Shown: piece by piece, positions 33,970 through 43,482 of the stretch
Layout of the letters: each line of letters opens with the position of its first letter
Position numbering within the stretch: the stretch's first letter is position 1
Assembly: GCA_945874765.1 (NCBI GenBank)
Contig: CAMCHQ010000006.1
Location: 1 to 64,000, forward strand
Length of the DNA: 64,000 nucleotides
Source of the DNA: an uncultured Clostridia bacterium
Lineage (GTDB): Bacteria > Bacillota > Clostridia > Oscillospirales > Acutalibacteraceae
Direction: 5' to 3'
Made by a program: the position numbers and the translations under genes
The notes under the pieces: generated by a model
Told to the model about the DNA's origin: nothing
What the model saw: the letters and a program-made list of their open reading frames with translations, nothing else
Databases searched by the model: none

Positions 33970-34806
33970 ATGTCAGATAATTGGGTAGTACAAAACCTTG
34001 AAAATGCTCTTAATACTTGGAATGAAAAGTTATCGGAAATTTGGGGATTGCTTACTCAATCACCGCAGGACTTCAAAGGCGGAGGAATTTGGGAGGTTAT
34101 CGTCAATATTAACTCAGCAGTACAGGCAATCGGTTATGCGTTGCTTGTACTTTTTTTCGTTATAGGAATGGTAAAAACCTGTTCTTCATTTGTTGATGTA
34201 AAGAAACCTGAACACGCACTAAAACTATTTATCCGTTTTGCCATTGCTAAAGGCTTGGTAACTTACGGTATGGAGCTTATGCTTGCTCTGTTTGATATTG
34301 TGCAGGGTGTTATTTCAACCATTATGAATAGTGCAGGCTTGGGAGCTAATTCAGATACAACCTTACCTGATGAAATGGTAACTGCTATTGAAGAATGTGG
34401 CTTTTTTGAGTCAATACCCCTATGGGCAGTAACCTTAATCGGAAGTCTGTTCATAACGGTTTTGTCATTTATACTGATACTTACCGTTTACGGTAGATTT
34501 TTCAAAATATATATGTTTACTGCTCTTGCACCTATTCCGTTTTCAACCTTTGCCGGAGAGCCCACACAAAATGTCGGCAGGTCATTTATAAAATCGTATT
34601 GCGGCGTTCTTCTTGAAGGAGCAGTTATCATACTTGCTTGCATCATATTTTCACTATATGCGTCATCACCGCCGCAGGTCGATACAGGTGCGGCGGCAGT
34701 TACTATGGTGTGGAAATATGTTGGAGAGCTTGTATTTAATATGCTTGTTCTTGTTGGAACAGTAAAAATGTCAGACCGCATCATTCACGAAATGATGGGA
34801 ATGTAA
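33970..34806 (+). CDS. VirB6/TrbL-like channel protein
   Basis: A 278-residue polytopic membrane protein with five to six hydrophobic segments. Residues about 120-165 form a polar loop; ALAPIPFSTFAGEPTQNVGR is a typical VirB6/TrbL-type motif. It would be an inner-membrane part of the mating channel. The start is ATG 33970 after TGGAGGTG; the track's 33949 lies in the hairpin and ribosome site. The neighbours on both sides are T4SS genes. Confidence 0.82.
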   Translation: MSDNWVVQNLENALNTWNEKLSEIWGLLTQSPQDFKGGGIWEVIVNINSAVQAIGYALLVLFFVIGMVKTCSSFVDVKKPEHALKLFIRFAIAKGLVTYGMELMLALFDIVQGVISTIMNSAGLGANSDTTLPDEMVTAIEECGFFESIPLWAVTLIGSLFITVLSFILILTVYGRFFKIYMFTALAPIPFSTFAGEPTQNVGRSFIKSYCGVLLEGAVIILACIIFSLYASSPPQVDTGAAAVTMVWKYVGELVFNMLVLVGTVKMSDRIIHEMMGM

Positions 34807-34820
34807 TTTGGAGGTGAATT

Positions 34821-35408
34821 ATGAGTTACAAAGATACAGTAATAAAAAGTGACGACCCGCAGGCTATTGAAAAACTTAAAATGAAGTTAGAACAATGCCA
34901 AAATGCTCAAGAGGAAATGAAAAAGCAAAATGCTTATTTCAAAAAACACGGCACTATGGTTGGTTATCCTGATTTAACCGAAGAAATGGCAAAAGCAAAG
35001 GACAGGAGAATTGCTGATAGCTATTCGTGGGAAAAGAAACCGTATCCGTCTTATGCTTTGCAAAATAATAATCAAGAAATCAATAGACTTAAAAAGCGAA
35101 TTGAGGAGCTAACGCAAAACAAAGATTTAGGATTTGTCGGTTGGGAATTTGAGGGCGGTAAGGCTGTACCAAATACAAATAATAACCGTTTACAGTTGCT
35201 TTTTGATGAAAAGCCGAGCGAGGAACAGAGGGCTATATTGAAACAAAATGGTTTTAGATGGGCGCCGTCTGAACAGGCTTGGCAAAGACAACTTAATTCA
35301 AACGCCTTTTATGCAGCGAACAGAATACCGTTTATTCAGCCAAAGGACAACAGTAATATTATTAAAATTCAGCCAAAAGCTCCCACAAAGGACGATATTT
35401 CAAGATAA
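34821..35408 (+). CDS. Conserved ICE protein, coiled coil plus small C-terminal domain
   Basis: A 195-residue soluble protein. The N-terminal half is helical and Lys/Glu-rich (coiled coil, residues about 10-45 and 88-105). The C-terminal domain has LQLLFDEKPSEEQRAILKQN and GFRWAPSEQAWQRQL, a stretch I recognise as recurring in conjugative-element proteins of unknown role. TTGGAGGTG precedes ATG. It lies between the virB6-like and prgI genes. Confidence 0.7.
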   Translation: MSYKDTVIKSDDPQAIEKLKMKLEQCQNAQEEMKKQNAYFKKHGTMVGYPDLTEEMAKAKDRRIADSYSWEKKPYPSYALQNNNQEINRLKKRIEELTQNKDLGFVGWEFEGGKAVPNTNNNRLQLLFDEKPSEEQRAILKQNGFRWAPSEQAWQRQLNSNAFYAANRIPFIQPKDNSNIIKIQPKAPTKDDISR

Positions 35409-35420
35409 GGAGGAATTTGT

Positions 35421-35792
35421 TTGGATATACAAATCAACAAAGAGTTTCGTGATTACAGCGAAACAATATATTTTGGACTTAATATGAGGCAACTTGTTTT
35501 CTCTGCCGGAGCAGTAGGAGTAGCAGTTGGCTCATATTTTTTACTCAAACCGTATTTGAGTATGGAAACATTGTCTTGGCTTTGCATAATCCTTGCTGCT
35601 CCCTTTGCCGTCCTTGGTTTTGTTACCTACAATGGTATGACTGCCGAGCAGTTTATATGGGCGTGGCTGAAATCGGAGGTTTTAATACCTAAACGGCTTA
35701 TCTTTAAGGCAGAGGACAGACTACGCAGGGAAAGCAAGGACGCAATCAGAAAAAAGGAAAGAGAGGTTTTTAAGAATAATGAAAAGTCTTAA
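35421..35792 (+). CDS. prgI: PrgI-family T4SS protein (VirB3-like)
   Basis: A 123-residue membrane protein, starting with MDIQINKEFRDYSETIYFGL and having two adjacent hydrophobic segments (residues about 26-72), then a basic helical tail. This matches PrgI proteins of Gram-positive conjugation systems, the likely VirB3 equivalents that partner VirB4. The start is TTG 35421, 7 nt after GGAGG. It overlaps virB4 by 14 nt. Confidence 0.87.
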   Translation: MDIQINKEFRDYSETIYFGLNMRQLVFSAGAVGVAVGSYFLLKPYLSMETLSWLCIILAAPFAVLGFVTYNGMTAEQFIWAWLKSEVLIPKRLIFKAEDRLRRESKDAIRKKEREVFKNNEKS

Positions 35793-38106
35793 AAGAATGA
35801 GGAAAAACGAAAAGGAAAAATTCGTTATTCCTAAATCAGTACAAGATGTTATCCCTATCAAAGCCGTCTATAAAGACGGCATTTTTCTTGTGGGTAATAA
35901 TCTGTATTCAAAAACATTTAAGTTTACCGATATCAACTACAATATCGCAAGTGATGAAGATAAGCAGGAGCTTATGAAAGGCTATTGGGCGGTCATAAAT
36001 TCCTTCGGTGCAGGTGTTACCGTTAAGATGACGATTAACAATCATCAGCTTGACAGAGCAGAATTTGAGAAATCTATTCTTCTTCGATACGAATATGACG
36101 GACTTGATAACTACCGCAAGGAGTACAACGATATGCTCCTTGACAAAGCGGCTTTATCAAACTGCATAGTGCAGGATAAATACTTTACTGTAACAGTAAG
36201 CAAAAAGAGTATTGATGACGCAAGAGCGTTTTTCAATCGTGTCGGCAATGACCTTACTGCAAGGCTTTCACGAATTGACAGTAAAAGCCTGCCCGTTAAT
36301 GCTGAGGAAAGATTGCGTATTTTCCACAATTTCTACCGTTCGGGAGATGAACAAAACTACAACCTTGACTTTGAACTGCTCCAAAATCAAGGTTGTGATA
36401 TTAGGGACTATATCTGCCCTGATTCAATGGAATTTGAAAACGATTATATGAAAATCAATGACAAGTATTGCAGAGTGATTTTTCTACGCAATTACGGAAC
36501 ATTTGTAAGTGATGATACAATCGCAGAGCTGACATCAATTAACAGAAATCTTATGCTTTCCGTTGATTTTCTTCCTACACCTACGGACGAGGCTACCAAA
36601 GAGGTTGACAAGGTGTTACTCGGTATTCAAACTGAAAAGGCAAACTACAACAGAAAACAGGTGCAAAATCAAAATTACGGTGCTACAAACTATGACCTTG
36701 AACAGCGTGAGGCTGAAATTCTTGAAGTCAAAAACGATATGCGAAACCGTGACCAAAGACTTTACAGTACCTTAATCACTATGGTTATTACCGCCGACAC
36801 AAAGCAGGAGCTTGACAATGTTACAGATACAGTATTTTCAATGGTATCAAACGGCAGTACGGCACAGTTTGCTATACTCCGTTATCAGCAACTCGATGGA
36901 CTTAATACCGTTTTGCCATTCGGTGTTAGACGCATTAACTGTTTTAGAACTTTAACTACCGAATCACTTGCGGCATTTATGCCATTTAACGCTCAGGAAG
37001 TAAGACACACTCACGGAACATATTACGGACAGAACACAATAAGCGGTAATATGATTTTCGTTAATCGTAACCAACTGCTCAATGGTAACTGTATTGTTCT
37101 TGGTGTTTCCGGAGGCGGTAAATCATTCTTTGTTAAGGAGGACGCAACCTCAATTATACTTGCTAATCCTAATGCTGACGTGCTAATAATCGATCCTGAA
37201 CGAGAGTACAACTTACTTGTTAATGCTCTTGGTGGCGAGGTTGTCAATATTTCCTCAAATTCCGAAAATCATATCAATGCAATGGATATGAATAAGAACT
37301 ATGAGGACGATAAAAACCCTATTGCCACAAAGTCAGAATTTATTATGTCACTTTGCGAGCAGCTTATCGGCGGCACAGTCGGACCAAAAGATAAGTCTAT
37401 CATTGACCGCTGTTGCCGCAATGTTTATGCAAATTACATCAAGAGTGGGTATAAGATTACACCACCAACATTGAAGGATTTTAGAGAGGAATTATTAAAT
37501 CAGCCTGAAACAGAGGCACAGGAGCTTGCTCTTGCTCTTGAGCTTTTCACAGACGGCTCACTTAATACATTTGCTCAACCAACCAATGTTGATATTAACA
37601 ACCGCCTTATCTGTTATGATATTCTTGACCTCGGAGAGCAGCTACTTCCTGTCGGTATGCTTGTGGTGCTTGATAACATTCTCAACCGAATCACATCAAA
37701 TAGGACAAAGGGCAGAACAACATATATTTTCATTGATGAAATTTATCTGCTTTTTGCACAGAAATACACGGCTGATTTCCTTTACAGAGTATGGAAGCGA
37801 GTTAGAAAGTACGGAGCCTTCGCAACAGGCATTACGCAGAATGTTGGAGATATGCTTCAAAGCAACACGGCAAGAACGATGCTCGCAAACTCCGAATTTA
37901 CCGTTATGCTTAATCAAAACGGAAGTGATAGGCTTGACCTTTCTAAGCTCCTTAACATTTCGGATAATCAAACGGAGTTCTTTACCAATGTTCAGGCAGG
38001 ACACGGCTTAATGAAAATCGGCGGGCATTTTGTGCCGTATGCTAACGAGTTTCCAAAAAATACAGAGCTTTATAAATTAATGACCACTAAACCGGGTGAG
38101 GCTTAA
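35779..38106 (+). CDS. virB4: VirB4-type conjugation ATPase
   Basis: A 775-residue ATPase of the VirB4/TraE/TraC family. The N-terminal domain is followed by a RecA-like ATPase domain with Walker A GVSGGGKSFFVKED near residue 440 and Walker B YIFIDEIYLLF near 655, then GAFATGITQNVGDML and VMLNQNGSDRLDL. It powers the mating channel. The start is ATG 35779 inside prgI, with GAGAGG upstream. The 3' end overlaps a terminator-like hairpin. Confidence 0.95.
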   Translation: MKSLKRMRKNEKEKFVIPKSVQDVIPIKAVYKDGIFLVGNNLYSKTFKFTDINYNIASDEDKQELMKGYWAVINSFGAGVTVKMTINNHQLDRAEFEKSILLRYEYDGLDNYRKEYNDMLLDKAALSNCIVQDKYFTVTVSKKSIDDARAFFNRVGNDLTARLSRIDSKSLPVNAEERLRIFHNFYRSGDEQNYNLDFELLQNQGCDIRDYICPDSMEFENDYMKINDKYCRVIFLRNYGTFVSDDTIAELTSINRNLMLSVDFLPTPTDEATKEVDKVLLGIQTEKANYNRKQVQNQNYGATNYDLEQREAEILEVKNDMRNRDQRLYSTLITMVITADTKQELDNVTDTVFSMVSNGSTAQFAILRYQQLDGLNTVLPFGVRRINCFRTLTTESLAAFMPFNAQEVRHTHGTYYGQNTISGNMIFVNRNQLLNGNCIVLGVSGGGKSFFVKEDATSIILANPNADVLIIDPEREYNLLVNALGGEVVNISSNSENHINAMDMNKNYEDDKNPIATKSEFIMSLCEQLIGGTVGPKDKSIIDRCCRNVYANYIKSGYKITPPTLKDFREELLNQPETEAQELALALELFTDGSLNTFAQPTNVDINNRLICYDILDLGEQLLPVGMLVVLDNILNRITSNRTKGRTTYIFIDEIYLLFAQKYTADFLYRVWKRVRKYGAFATGITQNVGDMLQSNTARTMLANSEFTVMLNQNGSDRLDLSKLLNISDNQTEFFTNVQAGHGLMKIGGHFVPYANEFPKNTELYKLMTTKPGEA

Positions 38107-38125
38107 CAGCCTCACTCGGTTTTTC
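38092..38125 (+). terminator. Terminator at the virB4 3' end
   Basis: CCGGGTGAGGC (38092-38102) pairs with GCCTCACTCGG (38109-38119), one G-U pair, loop TTAACA, then T5. The stem contains the last virB4 codons. It could reduce readthrough into the sortase gene. Confidence 0.75.
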
Positions 38126-38141
38126 TCAGGAGGTAGAAGAA

Positions 38142-38867
38142 ATGAAAAAGAAATTATGCGTTTTTGCCCTTATCGTGCTGACTGCAATTTTTGCGGTCAG
38201 CACATATTTTTTACTCACTCAAAATATTGAGGATAAAAAACAGATGAACGATTTTGAAGAAATACAGGACATTGTTGACGATAACTCCAACGAAATATAC
38301 TCACTTGGTATATACTCGGATTTATATGAGCAAAACAGCGATTTTATGGCTTGGATAAAGATAGAGGGGACAAATATCAACTATCCTGTAATGCGTTCAA
38401 AAGACAATCCTAACTATTATCTAAATCACAATTTCAACAAGGAATACTCTCGTTTCGGTGTTCCGTATATGCAGGAGGATTGCGATATGCAATCGGACAA
38501 TATTGTAATCTACGGACACAATATGCAAAACAAATCAATGTTTAACGAGCTGACTAATTACAAGAGTAAACATTTCTATGAAAAGCATAAAAACATTATC
38601 ATAGATTCGGTTTTAGAGCATAGAAAGTATGAGGTTATTGCCGTTTTCAAAACTGTGGCCTACGAAAGCAACAGTTTTGAATATTATAACTTCGTAAATG
38701 CAAGCACAGAAGATGATTACAGAGCCTACATTGAAAAATGCAAGGCTCTATCTCTTTATGACACAGGCATTGATGCAAAATACGGAGATAAGCTCATTAC
38801 CTTATCAACTTGTGAGTATTCACAGGACAACGGAAGATTTGTTGTTGTGGCAAAGCTCGTTGATTGA
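38142..38867 (+). CDS. srtB: Class B sortase
   Basis: A 241-residue membrane-anchored transpeptidase with a signal-anchor at residues about 5-27. The catalytic His is in YGHNM, Cys in TLSTCEYS near the end, and Arg in NGRFVVVAKL. Sortases cut a wall-sorting motif and link the protein to peptidoglycan. The only clear wall-anchored protein in this element is the adhesin at 10310, with TPKTSD, so it is the likely substrate. ATG follows AGGAGG. Confidence 0.92.
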   Translation: MKKKLCVFALIVLTAIFAVSTYFLLTQNIEDKKQMNDFEEIQDIVDDNSNEIYSLGIYSDLYEQNSDFMAWIKIEGTNINYPVMRSKDNPNYYLNHNFNKEYSRFGVPYMQEDCDMQSDNIVIYGHNMQNKSMFNELTNYKSKHFYEKHKNIIIDSVLEHRKYEVIAVFKTVAYESNSFEYYNFVNASTEDDYRAYIEKCKALSLYDTGIDAKYGDKLITLSTCEYSQDNGRFVVVAKLVD

Positions 38868-38879
38868 TGAGGTGGTTTT

Positions 38880-40607
38880 ATGTCAAACATAAAGATTAAG
38901 CAAACGGCTGAAACCGTTATTAAGACCTCGGAGAACATAGGCATTGTCAACGAAAAAATAAAAGATGTCGGTGTTCGTACAAAAGAAAAAATCAATAATG
39001 CCACCGAGCAAACTAATTCAAATTCTCCTGAACAGTACGCAGTTGAAAAGGTGCAGGAAAAAGCAAAAGACGGCGCAGATTACGCCGTCTATGAATTTAA
39101 CCGCAAGGGCAGAAAAAGTGTTGAGGAAACAAAGAAAAATATTGAAACCGCAAAAATGACACTTGAAGATGTTAAGGCTCGCAGGAAAACACAGCAGGCA
39201 GAACGCACAGTTAAGGAAACGCAAAATACTGTCAATGCAGATGTTACCTTTAGCTCGCAAGCAGAAACACCGAAATCTCCTGTAAAAAATCCGCCAAAGC
39301 AGGCTAATAACACCATTAAAACAGGAAACGCACAAACCGTTAAGGCAACACAAAAAGTATCAAAAAAAGCAACAGAAAAAGCCTCCGCAAAAGCGGTTAA
39401 GAAATCAGCTCAAACAAATGCTATTGCAGTGACTAAAACGGCTGAAAAATCACGCAAGGCAGCAGAACGGTTAAAGCAAACTGCAAAGGAAACAAAAAGA
39501 TTTGTTCAACTTCTTATTAAGTTCTTGAGCAAAGCACTTAAAGCGGCAGATACGGCGGCTAAAAGCCTTGTATCTGCCGTTATTGCAGGCGGTTGGGTAT
39601 CTGTTGTGGTAATTATTCTTTTGTGTCTTTTTGCGGCTCTTGCAAGCTCATTTTACGGTATATTCTTTTCAACAGAAACATCGGAAACGGGAATGAATAT
39701 CTCAAGCGTAATTCAGGAAATCAATAATGAATATGACTCGAAAATTGATGAAATCAAGTCAAAAGGAAATTATGATGAGGTTGAGATAAACGGCATCAAG
39801 GCGAATTGGAAAGATATTCTCGCAGTATATGCAGTCAAGGTTACTACCGATAAGGATAATCCTATGGAGATAGCGACCATTGACGAAAACAAAAAATCAA
39901 TACTGCTGAATATCTTTTGGGATATGAACATTATTGATACAAAATCAGAAGAACGCACTAAAACTGAAGAAGTAAAATCTACCGACGAACACGGTAACGA
40001 AATTATAACCGTTGTCGAAACAAAAATTAAGGTATTAACAATTACCATATTAGGCAAAACGGCAAGTGAAATAGCAAGTCAATATTACTTTGATGATGAG
40101 CAAAACAAATACCTTAACGAGCTTATGAGTGAAAAGAACGATAAACTATGGGCGTCAATCATATTCAATGTTGGTAACAACACAAGCAAAATTGATATTG
40201 GCTCAATAGATTTTGCTGATGAAACGGCAAACGATACTCAAAAGAAAATCGTAGCCGTTGCAACCAATTACCAAAACTACGGCATTTCAGCAGGCTCCGG
40301 CTACTGTCAGGCGTGGGTTGCTGATGTGTACCAAGCTGTTACAGGCTCACGAGGCTCGGCTCATTGTGCATTATGTGCCGCAGATATGTGGGCAGTATCA
40401 AGTGATTGGAGCAAGATACCTGTGGGAGCAACAGTTTACGGTTATGCCTCCAACCCCTACGGTCATGTCGGCATCTATATCGGTAACGGACAGGTAATAC
40501 ACAATCTCTCCGGCACAGTAAAGGTACAATCCCTCGAAAGTTGGGTTGAAGATTTCAAAGGCTTTGCTTGGGGATGGGAGAATGGTAATAATCTATTTAG
40601 TAAATAG
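38880..40607 (+). CDS. Conjugation-linked cell-wall hydrolase (NlpC/P60-CHAP type)
   Basis: A 575-residue protein. Residues 1-210 are Lys/Ala/Thr-rich and helical, then a membrane segment (AGGWVSVVVIILLCLFAALA) and an extracellular part, INGIKANWKDILAVYAVK. The C-terminal amidase/endopeptidase-like domain has Cys in GSGYCQAWVADVYQ and His in GHVGIYIGNGQVIHN. This matches VirB1-like enzymes that open peptidoglycan for the mating channel. It ends the T4SS run. ATG follows GAGGTGG. Confidence 0.85.
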   Translation: MSNIKIKQTAETVIKTSENIGIVNEKIKDVGVRTKEKINNATEQTNSNSPEQYAVEKVQEKAKDGADYAVYEFNRKGRKSVEETKKNIETAKMTLEDVKARRKTQQAERTVKETQNTVNADVTFSSQAETPKSPVKNPPKQANNTIKTGNAQTVKATQKVSKKATEKASAKAVKKSAQTNAIAVTKTAEKSRKAAERLKQTAKETKRFVQLLIKFLSKALKAADTAAKSLVSAVIAGGWVSVVVIILLCLFAALASSFYGIFFSTETSETGMNISSVIQEINNEYDSKIDEIKSKGNYDEVEINGIKANWKDILAVYAVKVTTDKDNPMEIATIDENKKSILLNIFWDMNIIDTKSEERTKTEEVKSTDEHGNEIITVVETKIKVLTITILGKTASEIASQYYFDDEQNKYLNELMSEKNDKLWASIIFNVGNNTSKIDIGSIDFADETANDTQKKIVAVATNYQNYGISAGSGYCQAWVADVYQAVTGSRGSAHCALCAADMWAVSSDWSKIPVGATVYGYASNPYGHVGIYIGNGQVIHNLSGTVKVQSLESWVEDFKGFAWGWENGNNLFSK

Positions 40608-40652
40608 TAATATAACTTTATAATCTTAATTATAGTTATCAAATCAATGTAT

Positions 40653-40683
40653 AACAACGCAGTCTTGAAAAGACTGCGTTGTT
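40653..40683. terminator. Hairpin between convergent hydrolase and kinase genes
   Basis: A perfect 14-bp stem, AACAACGCAGTCTT (40653-40666) with its complement (40670-40683). T tracts on either side are weak, but its place between convergent genes supports a bidirectional terminator. Confidence 0.7.
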
Positions 40684-40687
40684 AGTA

Positions 40688-41992
40688 TTATTCAGAAGTA
40701 GTTTTTAGCAATATAGAAGTTTGAAAAATATTTTTGCTATTATTATAATTAGAATCAAGATTTCCAGAGTATCTTTTAACAATTCTTGAAATGCTTTTAA
40801 GTCCTATACCATGCAGATTTTTGTTTCTTTTTGTAGATACGTAAAAATCACCAATTGTTTTTGGTTCCGTATCGGATGAATTCATTATGTCAAATAAAAT
40901 ATATTTTTCATTACGATTGTCAATATTAAGTTCAATTTGTTTTTTTTCTGATGATTTTGCAGCTTCATAAGCATTTTCAAGCAAATTATCTAACAATGCT
41001 GTTAAATCACTATCTGTAATAAATGAGAAATCAATATTCCTAATATCAACTATTAGGTTAATATTATTATCATTACATAGCTGAGCATATCTACTTACTA
41101 TAACATTTACTAATTTATTATTACTATATTGTTTAAGTGATTTGATTTCATATCCTTCATATATTGAGTCAACATATTCTATGATTTTGTAATTTTCGTT
41201 TGAATTTGATAATTCCCTAATATTTAGCAAACATCTTTTTATATCATGTATCAAAATATTTGATGAGTCATATTGCCTTTCTAATTCAAGATAATACTCT
41301 TGATTTATTTCTTCTTTTTGTTTTTCGAGTTGAAGCTCTGTGTTTTTAGTTAATGTTGATATGATTTTTTCGTGTACTAAAAATACAATAATGTTAATTA
41401 TGAGAAGTAGAGAAGAAATTATCATAAAAAGAATGTTTGCTATTTGATCTAAATCAAGATTAATAGATACATATACAAGTGACATAATTAATACTACTGA
41501 TGTTAATGGAAGAAAAAATAGTAAATATGAGTAATCTTTATCAATTGTGTTTTCCTTTTCCTTTAAAGAAAATTTTGAAGCTACATAAGCAAACACAAAG
41601 TAAAGAGTTTTTGTTCCTATTGTTTCTAATGTAAATATATATGGATTTGTGGAGTAATTTTTCAAATCAATTTTAAATAATAATGTAGCTAAATATATGA
41701 TGATTAATTCCGTAACTATCATTAAACTTTCTAATAGCAATACATTGAAAAGCACCTGGTTAATTGATGAATAATAGCATACATATGCTATTGCAAAATT
41801 ACAGATAAGGAAACTTAACAGATTTAAGTATGGAATATTAGTAAAATTTAATGCAAACTGAATAATAAAAGATACTATATATGATAAAAGTAATTGTTTA
41901 TTTGACACTTTTTGAGTTAATTTTTTGCTAAGATATATGTATGAAACAAATTGCTCAAAAATATATGTAAGTAAAAAGCATATTGTTGTCAT
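40688..41992 (-). CDS. AgrC-like sensor histidine kinase (locus 2)
   Basis: A 434-residue kinase: about six hydrophobic segments in residues 1-215, a coiled linker and a GHKL core with H-box LIHDIKRCLLNI, N-box LLDNLLENAYEA and G-box HGIGLKSI. It overlaps the response regulator start (ATGA). Proximity to agrD2/agrB2, transcribed divergently, makes it the likely receptor of that peptide. It shares the type but not close sequence with the kinase at 1048, which suits a different signal. Confidence 0.88.
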   Translation of the reverse strand: MTTICFLLTYIFEQFVSYIYLSKKLTQKVSNKQLLLSYIVSFIIQFALNFTNIPYLNLLSFLICNFAIAYVCYYSSINQVLFNVLLLESLMIVTELIIIYLATLLFKIDLKNYSTNPYIFTLETIGTKTLYFVFAYVASKFSLKEKENTIDKDYSYLLFFLPLTSVVLIMSLVYVSINLDLDQIANILFMIISSLLLIINIIVFLVHEKIISTLTKNTELQLEKQKEEINQEYYLELERQYDSSNILIHDIKRCLLNIRELSNSNENYKIIEYVDSIYEGYEIKSLKQYSNNKLVNVIVSRYAQLCNDNNINLIVDIRNIDFSFITDSDLTALLDNLLENAYEAAKSSEKKQIELNIDNRNEKYILFDIMNSSDTEPKTIGDFYVSTKRNKNLHGIGLKSISRIVKRYSGNLDSNYNNSKNIFQTSILLKTTSE

Positions 41993-42708
41993 TTTAAACC
42001 TCCTGCAAAATCAAAAAATGCTTTTTTGAAAGTAGCGTATTTTCTTTGGGAAATATAAGTAGAAATAGTTTCGAAATTACCTTTTCTTAAAACTATAGTT
42101 GTTTTATTAAAATCAATTACATTCTGCAAATTAATTAAAATACTATTGTGAGAAAATACAAAGCATTCATTTTGATCAATCTTTTGACGTAATTCTTTAG
42201 GTTTTATATTTGTATAAAAATCCCCTCTATTAGTATAAATAATGGATCCATATTTTTGATTTTCAATATATAAAATATCTTTTGTTTTTATCAAATGAAC
42301 TTCATCATTATTAGTTATGGTTATTGTTTTACTAATGAGACGATATTCTTCAACGGCTTCTTTTAGATTAGAATAAAAGCGGTTTTTATCGATTGGCTTT
42401 GATAAGTATCTAAAAACATGTATTCTCATTGCACTGTCCAAGTAGTTTTGAAAAGAAGTTAATACAATTACAATAGTATCAGAATTTAATTCTTTTAGTT
42501 TTTCCGATAATCTTAATCCATTAATTCCAGGCATTTCAATATCAACAATAGCTATGTCATAAGATTTATTGTCTTTTAATATGAAATCCCCTGAATTCTT
42601 TATATCAATTTGAAATTTTATTCTATATTTCTTTTCAAAAATAGAGATAAGTTCCTTTATTTGTTTTGTTATTTCAGGATTATCATCACATATTAATAGT
42701 TTAATCAT
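41989..42708 (-). CDS. LytTR response regulator (locus 2, AgrA-like)
   Basis: A 239-residue regulator. The receiver has D8-D9, phospho-acceptor D56 in VDIEMPG and Lys in LSKPI; the C-terminal domain looks like LytTR (ILYIENQKYGSIIYTNRG and following). Its ribosome site GGAGGGG lies inside the 3' arm of a perfect 12-bp hairpin, so translation may be controlled. Paired with the kinase at 40688. The target is likely the divergent agrD2 operon and its cargo. Confidence 0.9.
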   Translation of the reverse strand: MIKLLICDDNPEITKQIKELISIFEKKYRIKFQIDIKNSGDFILKDNKSYDIAIVDIEMPGINGLRLSEKLKELNSDTIVIVLTSFQNYLDSAMRIHVFRYLSKPIDKNRFYSNLKEAVEEYRLISKTITITNNDEVHLIKTKDILYIENQKYGSIIYTNRGDFYTNIKPKELRQKIDQNECFVFSHNSILINLQNVIDFNKTTIVLRKGNFETISTYISQRKYATFKKAFFDFAGGLK

Positions 42709-42713
42709 TAAAA

Positions 42714-42753
42714 ATCCCCTCCAATTACTTAATTATACATTATTGGAGGGGAT
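42714..42753 (-). promoter_or_regulatory. Hairpin covering the response regulator ribosome site
   Basis: On the minus-strand transcript ATCCCCTCCAAT (from 42753) pairs with ATTGGAGGGGAT (to 42714), 12 bp perfect, followed by TTTTT and then the regulator's ATG at 42708. The second arm contains the ribosome site GGAGGGG. It reads both as a terminator for the upstream XRE gene and as a ribosome-site mask. Confidence 0.7.
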
Positions 42754-42764
42754 TTGTCACTATT

Positions 42765-43088
42765 TTACTTTTGTTGATTTAATACACATTGAATTATATC
42801 ACTAATAAGAGATAAAGATTTGTCATTACATAATTTTAAATTATCAATTATACTTTGAGGAATATCATTAGTTTTTATCGTGCCTAAGAGAAACATATCT
42901 GGAGTAGTTTCCAATTTTAAACATAGGTTAGCGAATGTCGTTAAGCTTGGTATAGAATGACCGTTTTCAATATTAGATAAATAGTTGTTTGATAAATCTG
43001 CCATCTCTGCTAATTCGTTTTGTTTATAACCTAGTGCCATTCTTCTTTGTGCAATTCGTTTTCCCAAAGATTCAAAATCGATATACAT
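42765..43088 (-). CDS. XRE-type helix-turn-helix regulator (locus 2)
   Basis: A 107-residue regulator with a Cro/C1-type helix-turn-helix at about residues 8-65 (LGKRIAQRRMALGYKQNELA ... NNYLSNIENGHSIPSLTTFA). The C-terminal part probably mediates dimerisation. It is divergent from agrD2, and a perfect palindrome lies in between. It probably represses or tunes the agrD2 operon, itself, or the two-component genes downstream. Confidence 0.85.
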   Translation of the reverse strand: MYIDFESLGKRIAQRRMALGYKQNELAEMADLSNNYLSNIENGHSIPSLTTFANLCLKLETTPDMFLLGTIKTNDIPQSIIDNLKLCNDKSLSLISDIIQCVLNQQK

Positions 43089-43141
43089 AAATAATCACCT
43101 CATTTTTATACTAACAAGAGTGATTTCCATTGTTAACAAAG

Positions 43142-43164
43142 TATAAGTGTAATATACACTTATA
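43142..43164. promoter_or_regulatory. Palindromic operator candidate upstream of agrD2
   Basis: TATAAGTGTA (43142-43151) and its exact complement (43155-43164) are separated by ATA. It lies in the divergent promoter region of XRE2 and agrD2. A perfect 10-bp dyad suits binding by the XRE dimer. Confidence 0.6.
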
Positions 43165-43326
43165 AATTAAAAATATGTAATATTTCAAAATAAATATACT
43201 TTTACATTATAAAAAACAGAAAAATATCTATAAATTTATCGTTTTTGCTAAATTCTATATCGTTTTTTCTATTTTAAACACAAACAATTAATAATATGTT
43301 AGAATTTCAACAAGGAGTGATATATT

Positions 43327-43482
43327 ATGAAAAAAATTAAAAATTTTTTGAAAAAAATCTCACCAGCAATTGTTTGCTGCTTAACAATGGTTTTAGCAAT
43401 TAATGCTAATTCGGCAAGTTGTTTTCTTATTAATGAACCAAAAGAACCGAAGTCAGTAGAAAAATTCAAGTTATTTAAATAA
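43327..43482 (+). CDS. agrD: AgrD-like autoinducing peptide precursor (locus 2)
   Basis: A 51-residue ORF below the track cut-off, with AAGGAG about 10 nt before ATG. It has a basic amphipathic leader (MKKIKNFLKKIS), a hydrophobic helix, NANSASCFLINEP and a charged tail (KEPKSVEKFKLFK). The Cys at residue 32 would start the thiolactone ring; the tail would be removed by AgrB. The core (SCFLIN) differs from that of locus 1 (ACRLFFYQ), suggesting separate signals. Unlike classical agr loci, agrD precedes agrB; their codons overlap (TAATG). Confidence 0.88.
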   Translation: MKKIKNFLKKISPAIVCCLTMVLAINANSASCFLINEPKEPKSVEKFKLFK

